6,054 bases of DNA from Deltaproteobacteria bacterium (GTDB lineage: Bacteria; Desulfobacterota; GWC2-55-46; S146-70). Positions within the stretch are counted from its first letter, which is position 1; each line of letters begins with the position of its first letter. Positions 1-5,205 of the stretch are shown here, one piece after another. The notes under the pieces were generated by a model. The model was given only the letters and a program-made list of their open reading frames with translations. It was not told the origin of the DNA and made no database searches. Where the stretch lies: contig WGFD01000162.1 of NCBI GenBank assembly GCA_015492395.1, positions 1-6,054 on the forward strand, written 5' to 3'. The position numbers and the translations under genes are program-made.

Positions 1-12
1 GTTCCCTATCAT
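1..12 (-). CDS. Start of a further gene in the leftward cluster (partial)
   Basis: Reading leftward, the stop codon of the GT9 gene (TGA at 28 to 26) is followed by GTTTAAGGAAGAG and then ATG at 12 to 10. This gives Met-Ile-Gly-Asn before the window ends. The purine-rich AAGGAAGAG makes a plausible ribosome-binding site four or so bases before the ATG, and the 13-base spacing from the previous stop is typical of an operon. Only four codons are visible, so no function can be given. The context suggests another surface-polysaccharide gene, which is inference only. The ATG could also be a chance occurrence. Confidence 0.45.
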
Positions 13-25
13 CTCTTCCTTAAAC

Positions 26-1156
26 TCAGACTTCCTTCCGATTTTCCCTGAGAACATTTAAAACCACCTTATATACCTCATCCACGCTTATATTTTCCAT
101 GCATTTCTGGTATTTGCACTTTTTACTTAAACATAGGTCACATGTTTTCCATTTCTGTATAACCTTGTGCTTTTCCAGGTCATAGTAAGGCCCGCTCCTC
201 TTCCAGTCACTGACGGCATATAGTGCCACAACGGGCGTTCCCACTGCAATTGCCACATGCATTATACCTGTATCGCCGGTTAAAAGGATATTTAAACGCT
301 TTGTCAGTGCTGGTACCTGCCTAAGTGGGATCCTCCCGGCTGAGACTACTACCCTCTCACCGATCTGCCTTCCTATAAATTCGCAGTACTTCTTCTCCAC
401 CGGAGATCCGGTAATAAGTATTTTAACCGCAGGATGTGCGGCAATAAGTCTCTTTCCGAGCTCTATGAACCTCTCAGGAAACCACATTCTGCTGACTGTA
501 GAGGCCCCTACCTGAAAACCTACCAAGCAATCAGATGGACCCAACCCTTCTTTATTCAAAAACTGTGAAACTGCATTAGCATCTTCATCATCTACAGGCA
601 ATACCATTTTCCTGTCTTTTATCTGGCAACCTGCAAGTTTTGCAACTTTCAGCCTCTGTTCTACTCCGTGACCAAGGTCCTCCCACCTATAGATAGGCAG
701 TCTGTTTGAAAGAAGAAATCTGTATCGGCTTGTATTAGGAAGCTTTACTATAAAAGGAGCCCCAGTCAAGTAGGCAGAAGGAGTGGCCTGGGGCTCGTTG
801 CCATGAAGAATTAAAATCAGGTCGAATTTGTATCTGCGCAATTTTATTATATTTCTCAAAAACCTCTTATACCCACCGTAGTAAGATATAATCTGGTTAA
901 CGTAACCGTTATTTTCAAATAGGTCTCGTACATCTTTGTTTATATATGCAACAATCTTTGCCTCATGATAGCTTTCCCTTACTGCCTTTATCGCAGGAGT
1001 TGATAGGAGTGTATCACCTATGGCCGTAGAGGATACTATTAAGATCCTTTTTACTTTAGTTGGATCAAAGTGCTCTAGATCGGTCTTTCGTCTGTCAAGC
1101 GCTTTAAGAAATCTAAGAAGAATATATAAGATTGAATCGACAGGATGCAGCCTCAA
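26..1156 (-). CDS. Glycosyltransferase family 9 protein (heptosyltransferase-like)
   Basis: A 376-residue cytoplasmic GT-B enzyme of the ADP-heptose:LPS heptosyltransferase family, expected to add heptose or a related sugar to the lipopolysaccharide core at the inner membrane face. Seen in the protein: the N-terminal GT9 signature IGDTLLSTPAIKAVRE (about residues 46 to 61), the phosphate-loop-like GAST and MWFPERF segment (217 to 230), and the nucleotide-sugar site TGDTGIMH (293 to 300) followed by VGTPVVALY. A C-terminal Cys cluster (C339, C342, C347, C352) follows. About 35 residues precede the first beta strand and may form a membrane-associating helix. The start is TTG at 1156. No ATG, GTG or other TTG lies in frame between it and the conserved domain, and AGGT at 1167 to 1164 sits seven bases upstream. 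It begins three bases after the GT4 stop codon, so the two are almost certainly co-transcribed and probably translationally coupled. The acceptor and sugar cannot be read from the sequence. Confidence 0.93.
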   Translation of the reverse strand: MRLHPVDSILYILLRFLKALDRRKTDLEHFDPTKVKRILIVSSTAIGDTLLSTPAIKAVRESYHEAKIVAYINKDVRDLFENNGYVNQIISYYGGYKRFLRNIIKLRRYKFDLILILHGNEPQATPSAYLTGAPFIVKLPNTSRYRFLLSNRLPIYRWEDLGHGVEQRLKVAKLAGCQIKDRKMVLPVDDEDANAVSQFLNKEGLGPSDCLVGFQVGASTVSRMWFPERFIELGKRLIAAHPAVKILITGSPVEKKYCEFIGRQIGERVVVSAGRIPLRQVPALTKRLNILLTGDTGIMHVAIAVGTPVVALYAVSDWKRSGPYYDLEKHKVIQKWKTCDLCLSKKCKYQKCMENISVDEVYKVVLNVLRENRKEV

Positions 1157-1159
1157 TTT

Positions 1160-2281
1160 TTATACCTGTTTCTTCCCTTTTTTCAATACACAGTGGTATA
1201 TGTCATCAGTTTGCTCAACCATTTTCTTGAATGTATAGTTCTCTAGAATCTTCTTTCTGCCTTCCATGGCCATTTTATACGTTTCTTCCCTATGTTGAGT
1301 CATCCAGATGACCGCATTGCTGATTGCCTCATGATCTCTCGGAGGTATAAGCAAACCTGTCACACCATCGTCGATAATTTCTGGGAGTCCGCCAACGTTA
1401 GTCGCAATTACTGGCTTACCCATCGCAAGCGCCTGGGGGATGACCTGGGATGTTGCTTCCGAGGCAATTGAAGGAAGAACAAGCATATCAAGCGCCGCTA
1501 TTATTTCAGGAATATCATTCCTGAAGTTTGTCATATTCACGTTCCTGTCTATTCCCAGATCATGAACTTGCTTCTTCAAATCATCCCATTTCGGACCATC
1601 GCCAACTATTAAAAACTTTGCATCAGGATAAACCGAAACTACCTTTGGCACAGCTTCAATCAAATATTTGTGGCCTTTCCAACTCCGTAAGATGGCAACC
1701 ACACCGACCACAGGCATCGACTCCATGAGACTTAGCTCATCGCGAATCCTATCTCCACTCACATTTGTATTATACCTTTCTGTATCCACTCCAGCGGCTA
1801 TACTATAAATCTTTGCAGGGTCGAGGCTGTTATTATTTATTAGCGCTTCTTTAATCTGCGTTCCGCTTGTAATAATAGCATCACAAAGATATCTATAAAC
1901 AAATGTTGTAAACCATCTATTCCCCACCGGTGTCGAAAGATGCCGGCTTCTGACTATAGGGACTCCAGATATCCGTCCAGCTATCCCAGCATTCCAACTG
2001 TCCTTGGAGCTATGTGTATGGATCACATCAATTTTCTCTTTTTTAATTATATGGAGGAATTCGGTAATTGCCATAGGATCTAATGGAAATCTCATACTTA
2101 CAATATACACAGGAAGTCCAGAGGTTGCAGCATTTTTTGCTATGAGGCTATCCTTCTGACAGGCAATCGAAACCCGGTAGCCACTCTCAGCGAACCTAAC
2201 AGCCTCCTGCAATATCCTTATCTCTTGCCCCCCCCAACCTTTAGAGGCTTCGGTATGGAGGATAGATAGTCTTTTACTCAT
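1160..2281 (-). CDS. Glycosyltransferase family 4 (GT-B fold)
   Basis: A 373-residue retaining glycosyltransferase that probably adds a sugar from a nucleotide donor during lipopolysaccharide core or O-chain assembly. The N-terminal acceptor domain carries the glycine-rich SKGWGGQE (residues 13 to 20) and DVIHTHSSKDSWNAGIAG (85 to 102). The C-terminal donor domain has VAILRSWKGHKYLIEA (195 to 210), LIVGDGP (224 to 230) and the GT4 donor-site block from E275 to G298, followed by LPEII and GVTGLLIPP. In the EX7E motif the first Glu is E275, but the second position is Gln (Q283). This substitution occurs in some GT4 subgroups and need not mean inactivity. The ATG start at 2281 fits the family. 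It is preceded by AGGA one base away and a stronger GGAGG 14 bases away. It leads an operon-like pair with the following GT9 gene. Its codons look more AT-rich than those of the rightward genes. The exact sugar is not predictable. Confidence 0.94.
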   Translation of the reverse strand: MSKRLSILHTEASKGWGGQEIRILQEAVRFAESGYRVSIACQKDSLIAKNAATSGLPVYIVSMRFPLDPMAITEFLHIIKKEKIDVIHTHSSKDSWNAGIAGRISGVPIVRSRHLSTPVGNRWFTTFVYRYLCDAIITSGTQIKEALINNNSLDPAKIYSIAAGVDTERYNTNVSGDRIRDELSLMESMPVVGVVAILRSWKGHKYLIEAVPKVVSVYPDAKFLIVGDGPKWDDLKKQVHDLGIDRNVNMTNFRNDIPEIIAALDMLVLPSIASEATSQVIPQALAMGKPVIATNVGGLPEIIDDGVTGLLIPPRDHEAISNAVIWMTQHREETYKMAMEGRKKILENYTFKKMVEQTDDIYHCVLKKGKKQV

Positions 2282-2282
2282 G

Positions 2283-2307
2283 TCCTATGTAATAACCTCC
2301 AAGTTAT
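2283..2307 (-). promoter_or_regulatory. Ribosome-binding region of the GT4 gene, with a small hairpin
   Basis: On the leftward mRNA, GGAGG (2300 to 2296) is the best Shine-Dalgarno match, but it lies 14 bases before the ATG. A second one, AGGA (2286 to 2283), lies one base before it. The five-base arms at 2303 to 2307 and 2292 to 2296 (ATAAC and GTTAT) can pair around a six-base loop, placing GGAGG mostly in the loop. The stem is short and AT-rich, so any regulatory role is speculative. Confidence 0.4.
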
Positions 2308-2384
2308 CGTCTAGAAGTTGAGTTTTTGTTCAATGTTTTAATGCAACTGATTCAACATTCACCTAGATACTAATATAGGTAAAT

Positions 2385-2519
2385 TTTCCATCCGGAAAGG
2401 AGATTGTTACGTAACGATGGAACTATCTCGAACTAATGGAGTGAGCAGAGAGAAGTCGTAGAGTCGGAACAATCCCAGACAATCAAAAGTTACCTAAAAT
2501 ACCCCTTTCCTAGTGGAAA
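2385..2519. repeat. Imperfect inverted repeat pair flanking about 100 bases
   Basis: The 18-base element TTTCCATCCGGAAAGGAG at 2385 to 2402 is matched on the opposite strand by TTTCCACTAGGAAAGGGG (2519 down to 2502), with 14 of 18 positions identical. Each copy is itself a TTTCC-N4-GGAAA mini-hairpin, and the pair face each other. A second inverted match lies nearby: TAGGTAAATTTT at 2376 to 2387 against AAAAGTTACCTA at 2485 to 2496 (11 of 12). The right copy starts directly at the stop codon of the WaaQ-like gene. This could be a decayed miniature element or a pair of transcript-end hairpins. No target-site duplication was found and chance is possible. Confidence 0.35.
2403..2418. promoter_or_regulatory. 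Palindromic site, possible operator
   Basis: GTTACGTAAC at 2406 to 2415 is a perfect 10-base palindrome. It extends to 16 bases (ATTGTTACGTAACGAT) with a single T-G exception. Such symmetry suits a dimeric DNA-binding protein. It sits 122 bases or more upstream of the GT4 start. I do not recognise it as the site of a specific regulator. Confidence 0.3.
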
Positions 2520-3653
2520 CTAATTTAAATGATATCTAGTTCTCATCAACTTTATCACATCTTGAGGCTTAATAGCCTCAAGACATTCACTCTTCTTGCT
2601 CCCTTCACAACCATCCCTCCCGCATGGCACACAGTCCCAGCCACTTTGAATAACGGCATGCATACCTGAGACCTGAAGCCCGTTCTTTTCTGGATATTGA
2701 GTATGGTTCAGCGTCTCACCGTTGTCCCAGGGGCCCCAGTCAAATGCCCCTGAAGGACCGAAGAGGGCCACTACAGGGGTATCGACAGCGGCCGCTATGT
2801 GCATGGGCGCAGTGTCGACACCGAAGAACATGAGAGCTCTGTCTGTAAGCGCCGCAAGCTGTTTCAACGTCAACCTTCCGGCAAGGTTTACGGGGTTGGA
2901 ATGGGTATTTTTGATTATATTATGGATCTTTCCCACTTCCTTCTCGTCAGGGCCGGAGGTTATGACGACCCTTACTCCAGCCGTCTGTTCCAGGTAGTCG
3001 ATGACTTCGGCCATGTAATCGTCCCTCCAACACTTAAACAACCAGCGTGAGGTCGGGTGTATATGCACAAACGACACTTTTCTGTCGATTCCGTTCTCGG
3101 CCAGAATAGCCTCGGCAGACCGCCTGTCCACTTCGGAGAAGAATATCCTTACGGAAAGATCCTCCGTATCAATGCCAAACTGTCTTACAAGATTCAGTTC
3201 CTTCAGAACGGTGTGAAGCCTCCCACCAGATACACTGCCAAGGTGGCTGTAAAAACGCGACTTTCCACGAAAGCCTTTGCCCCTTGGGTTATAGCCGATC
3301 CTGCACACCGCGCCGCTCAGGTAAGAGTATATCGCAGGCCTGTCACCACTGGTAAGGTCTATCGTCATGTCAAACCCGTGTGCCCTGAGATACTTTACAA
3401 AGGCAATCTCGCCCTTGACCCTCCGGATTACGGAACGCTTCTTCATTCCCCTGTCATACGTCATGACCTCATCGATCAAGGGGTTCCCCTTCAGAACCTC
3501 CTCCGTTCCTTTATTAACAAGCACCGCTATATAGGCGTCCGGATATGTTTCCCGTGCGGCCCTTATAGCAGGAACGGTTAGCAAGACATCACCTATATGA
3601 CGGAGTTTAATGACGAGGATCCTTTTGGGATGTATTATATCTTTGCTTGGCAA
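2520..3653 (-). CDS. rfaQ: WaaQ-like lipopolysaccharide heptosyltransferase (GT9)
   Basis: A 377-residue GT9 enzyme that most resembles heptosyltransferase III (WaaQ/RfaQ), which adds a side heptose to the inner-core heptose of lipopolysaccharide on the cytoplasmic face of the membrane. Seen: the N-terminal signature RHIGDVLLTVPAIRAARE (residues 18 to 35); HPTSRWLFKCW (199 to 209), a block very close to that of enterobacterial WaaQ; LAGRLTLKQLAAL (257 to 269); and the donor-site GVDTAPMHIAAAV (278 to 290) followed by FGPSGAFDWGPWDN. The tail has a Cys cluster (C341, C344, C349, C357). The start is TTG at 3653, since no ATG or GTG lies in frame between the upstream stop and the conserved core. 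No good Shine-Dalgarno sequence precedes it. It is divergent from the cysteine desulfurase gene. The family is certain, but the WaaQ assignment is by motif likeness, and the real acceptor may differ outside enterobacteria. Confidence 0.9.
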   Translation of the reverse strand: MPSKDIIHPKRILVIKLRHIGDVLLTVPAIRAARETYPDAYIAVLVNKGTEEVLKGNPLIDEVMTYDRGMKKRSVIRRVKGEIAFVKYLRAHGFDMTIDLTSGDRPAIYSYLSGAVCRIGYNPRGKGFRGKSRFYSHLGSVSGGRLHTVLKELNLVRQFGIDTEDLSVRIFFSEVDRRSAEAILAENGIDRKVSFVHIHPTSRWLFKCWRDDYMAEVIDYLEQTAGVRVVITSGPDEKEVGKIHNIIKNTHSNPVNLAGRLTLKQLAALTDRALMFFGVDTAPMHIAAAVDTPVVALFGPSGAFDWGPWDNGETLNHTQYPEKNGLQVSGMHAVIQSGWDCVPCGRDGCEGSKKSECLEAIKPQDVIKLMRTRYHLN

Positions 3654-3692
3654 TATCGTATGCGCTGTTGGAATTAGATATTTTAATGTTAT

Positions 3693-3722
3693 ATATTAAC
3701 AGAAGAGTATGTTATACTTCAA
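3693..3722 (-). promoter_or_regulatory. Candidate promoter of the WaaQ-like gene
   Basis: Reading leftward, TTGAAG (3722 to 3717) and TAATAT (3698 to 3693) are separated by 18 bases, a fair sigma-70 arrangement. Initiation would fall near 3686, about 33 bases before the TTG start. The spacer contains the perfect inverted repeat AGTAT-GTT-ATACT (3706 to 3718), which could be an operator half-site pair. The surrounding AT-rich sequence offers other weak matches, such as TATAAC, so this is tentative. Confidence 0.3.
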
Positions 3723-3734
3723 GAATATCACACA

Positions 3735-3780
3735 GGACACTTGAAACTTCCCGCAGTGAGTTGTGTGGAGTCTCAAGTCC
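3735..3780. repeat. Imperfect inverted repeat in the divergent promoter region
   Basis: The arm at 3735 to 3748 (GGACACTTGAAACT) can pair with 3769 to 3780 (AGTCTCAAGTCC), forming 11 base pairs with a two-base bulge and one mismatch around a 20-base loop. It lies just upstream of the TATAAT box at 3789, over the expected -35 area of the desulfurase promoter, so a protein bound here could affect either direction. There is no U-run next to it on either strand, so it is not a typical terminator. Confidence 0.3.
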
Positions 3781-3788
3781 AAGGGATA

Positions 3789-3801
3789 TATAATTGTATT
3801 T
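3789..3801 (+). promoter_or_regulatory. Candidate -10 box of the cysteine desulfurase gene
   Basis: TATAAT at 3789 to 3794 is a perfect sigma-70 -10 hexamer. Initiation would be expected near 3801, giving an untranslated leader of about 98 bases. There is no good -35 match at 16 to 18 bases upstream, so activation by a protein bound to the upstream inverted repeat, or another sigma factor, is possible. The hexamer lies in an AT-rich run and could be fortuitous. Confidence 0.4.
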
Positions 3802-3835
3802 GCACTCCCCCCGCAATTTACTGCGCGGGGAGTGC
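3802..3835 (+). promoter_or_regulatory. Strong GC-rich hairpin in the leader of the cysteine desulfurase gene
   Basis: GCACTCCCC (3802 to 3810) pairs perfectly with GGGGAGTGC (3827 to 3835). After one C-C mismatch, CGCA (3812 to 3815) pairs with TGCG (3822 to 3825) around the loop ATTTAC. That is 13 base pairs in 34 bases. No U-run follows on either strand, so it is not an intrinsic terminator. If the TATAAT at 3789 is used, the stem begins within a base or two of the transcript's 5' end, a position known to protect mRNAs from RNase E and RppH. The structure is seen directly; the role is inferred. Confidence 0.6.
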
Positions 3836-3898
3836 CTGTCTGTCCGGGAATGGTGGGCATACGCTCATTGTGTATCTTTAAAACCATTATTTTTGCTT

Positions 3899-5029
3899 AT
3901 GATATACTTGGATAATGCCGCGACTTCTCATCCCAAACCGGAACCGGTCTACCGGAAGGTGGAGGATGTCTTGAGGCATGTCGGCGGGAATCCCGGCCGC
4001 GGCAGCCACCGGATGTCCCTCGATGCCGGCCGGATCCTATTCGAAACCAGAGAGTCCATAGCCGCCCTTCTTAACGCGCCTGATTCATCCAGGATCGTCT
4101 TCACTAAGAACGCTACCGAAGCTATAAATGTAGCCCTTAAAGGCCTGTTGCAGGCGGGGGACCACATAATCACCACCTCCCTCGAGCATAACGCGGTGAT
4201 TAATACAGTAAGAAGGCTCGAAGGTGATGGAATAAAGGTCACGATGCTCCTGGCAGGCAAAGACGGGAAGATAGACCTTAAAAGACTGGAAAGGGCTATA
4301 ACACCCGAAACAAAACTTGTCTGTATCACTCATGCATCCAACGTTCTAGGCACCGTTCTCCCCGTAGCCGACATCGGAGTCTTATGCCGGAACAAGAAGG
4401 TCCGCTTGATGGTCGATGCTGCGCAGACAGCCGGTGCCTTGCCAATAGATGTAGAAGGAATGAATATAGATATATTGGCCGCTGCCGGCCATAAGGCCCT
4501 CTTCGGGCCCCAGGGAACCGGCTTCCTCTATCTGAGAGAGGGCATAGAGCCGCCACCCCTTGTAGACGGCGGCACCGGTGGAGGAAATGAATTTGAAGAG
4601 TTGCCGGAAAGGCTTGAGAGCGGAACGGTGAACACACCCGGCATAGGTGGACTTGGAGCCGGTATAGACTTTGTCTTAAAAGAAGGGCTGGAGCACATAA
4701 GAGAATATGAAGAAGGCCTGATGACCCGTCTTATCGAGGGCCTGAAGGGATTGAATGGCGTGCACATCCTGGGCATACCGGAGGCAAGGGCCAGGGCCGC
4801 CCTCTTATCCTTTACACTAGAGGGTACGGATCCGGGTGAAGTAAGCTATATACTGGATAATGACTTCACTATAATGGTGCGCTCCGGCCTGCACTGCGCG
4901 CCGTACGCCCACAGGACGGCCGGAACATTCCCGGCCGGCACTGTCCGCGTAAGTCCGGGATATCTCAATTCGCACAAGGACATCGAAGAGTTCCTTAGTG
5001 CAATAAAGGTAATAACGGCCAAAAAGTAG
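3899..5029 (+). CDS. Cysteine desulfurase family protein (class V aminotransferase fold)
   Basis: A 376-residue PLP enzyme of the SufS/CsdA-like group that converts L-cysteine to L-alanine and leaves a persulfide on the enzyme, supplying sulfur for Fe-S clusters or tRNA thiolation. Seen: the N-terminal IYLDNAATSHPKP; the PLP-stacking His in SLEHNAV (H97); N148 in THASNVLG; the cofactor-binding Asp in MVDAAQTAG (D173); the Schiff-base lysine in AAAGHKALFGPQGTG (K199); and the persulfide Cys in RSGLHCAPYAH (C333), followed by GTVRVSPGYLNSHKDIEEF. The proline- and glycine-rich EPPPLVDGGTGG and the short active-site loop resemble the subfamily I know as the cysteine desulfurase family protein (TIGR01977 type) more than classical SufS. 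ATG at 3899 is chosen because the conserved N-terminus begins there. An in-frame TTG at 3794 would translate the leader hairpin and is rejected. No Shine-Dalgarno sequence is evident. No SufE, IscU or other Suf gene is adjacent, so the sulfur acceptor is unknown. Confidence 0.93.
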   Translation: MIYLDNAATSHPKPEPVYRKVEDVLRHVGGNPGRGSHRMSLDAGRILFETRESIAALLNAPDSSRIVFTKNATEAINVALKGLLQAGDHIITTSLEHNAVINTVRRLEGDGIKVTMLLAGKDGKIDLKRLERAITPETKLVCITHASNVLGTVLPVADIGVLCRNKKVRLMVDAAQTAGALPIDVEGMNIDILAAAGHKALFGPQGTGFLYLREGIEPPPLVDGGTGGGNEFEELPERLESGTVNTPGIGGLGAGIDFVLKEGLEHIREYEEGLMTRLIEGLKGLNGVHILGIPEARARAALLSFTLEGTDPGEVSYILDNDFTIMVRSGLHCAPYAHRTAGTFPAGTVRVSPGYLNSHKDIEEFLSAIKVITAKK

Positions 5030-5036
5030 CACTCTG

Positions 5037-5122
5037 AGGTGGATTCATAGCCAGTGGTTGCAGCGGCCGGATACGGGGCAGTACCGATCCTGTGAAGTGC
5101 ACTTGCGGAACCATGATGACCT
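5037..5122 (+). ncRNA. Foldable segment upstream of tsaD (candidate structured leader)
   Basis: The gap between the desulfurase gene and tsaD can fold into nested stems. AGGT (5037 to 5040) pairs with ACCT (5119 to 5122). TCA (5045 to 5047) pairs with TGA (5114 to 5116). TGGTTGCAG (5055 to 5063) pairs with 5103 to 5113, leaving a GG bulge. An inner hairpin forms GGAT-A-CGG (5069 to 5076) against CCGATCC (5084 to 5090) around the loop GGCAGTA. An alternative is the perfect palindrome AAGTGCACTT (5095 to 5104). No U-run follows. I do not recognise it as a known riboswitch, SRP RNA or tRNA. It may be a cis-acting leader, a small RNA or chance folding of GC-rich sequence. Confidence 0.3.
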
Positions 5123-5148
5123 GTCCGGGTGCGGCGCCAATACAAACT

Positions 5149-5155
5149 AAGGAGG
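5149..5155 (+). promoter_or_regulatory. Strong Shine-Dalgarno sequence without a proper start codon
   Basis: AAGGAGG is the best ribosome-binding sequence in the window, yet it lies 50 bases before the tsaD ATG and no ATG, GTG or TTG occurs 5 to 12 bases after it. In the frame that starts with ATT at 5157 or ATA at 5160, an open stretch of about 22 codons runs to TGA at 5223 to 5225, overlapping the start of tsaD by 20 bases. A GTG at 5181 is the only standard start in it. This could be a leader peptide with an unusual start that couples translation to tsaD, or the remnant of a lost start codon. Confidence 0.5.
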
Positions 5156-5205
5156 AATTATACTAGAGGGACTTTACGAAGTGGTCGTCAAAAGTATTGA
5201 ACGAT

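Larger units (their letters stand above)
2282..2519. other. 238-base gap without a gene between the two leftward glycosyltransferase units
   Basis: No ORF with a credible start or coding character is seen on either strand. The stretch holds two inverted copies of a short hairpin-like element at its outer part, a perfect palindrome near 2406 to 2415, and the GT4 ribosome-binding region at its left end. I found no convincing sigma-70 promoter for the GT4 gene here and no hairpin with a U-run that would end the WaaQ-like transcript. Whether the GT4 and GT9 pair has its own promoter is therefore open. Confidence 0.6.

Noticed and set aside
1020..1238. 72-codon rightward frame across the GT4/GT9 junction
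   Set aside because: It is antisense to both glycosyltransferases and has no coding features.
3057..3581. 174-codon open frame on the + strand opposite the WaaQ-like gene
   Set aside because: It lies fully antisense to a gene with clear conserved motifs, and its translation shows no recognisable domain.
3802..3835. Hairpin read as an intrinsic terminator
   Set aside because: No run of T follows the stem on either strand, and it lies upstream of, not after, the genes on both sides.
3696..3887. 63-codon leftward frame between the divergent genes
   Set aside because: It runs through the hairpin, the TATAAT box and the inverted repeats of the promoter region, has no good ribosome-binding site and resembles nothing known.
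3849..3895. AATGGT and ACCATT arms followed by ATTTTT before the desulfurase ATG, as an attenuator
   Set aside because: Only six pairs with a 28-base loop, too weak to count as a terminator without further evidence.
3794..3898. N-terminal extension of the desulfurase from a TTG at 3794
   Set aside because: It would add 35 residues with no family likeness, translate through the strong hairpin, and start inside the putative -10 box. The conserved N-terminus begins at the ATG at 3899.
5037..5122. Known RNA families (SRP RNA, TPP, cobalamin, c-di-GMP, fluoride or glycine riboswitch, tRNA)
   Set aside because: The defining conserved motifs of these classes are missing, although short strings look similar.
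4846..5145. 99-codon leftward frame over the desulfurase end and the gap
   Set aside because: It is mostly antisense to the conserved C-terminus of the desulfurase and has no domain likeness.
5031..5150. Open frame of about 40 codons ending at TAA just before the orphan Shine-Dalgarno sequence
   Set aside because: It has no ATG, only CTG at its beginning and internal TTG or GTG. No ribosome-binding site precedes it, and the peptide is not recognisable. Chance is the simpler explanation.
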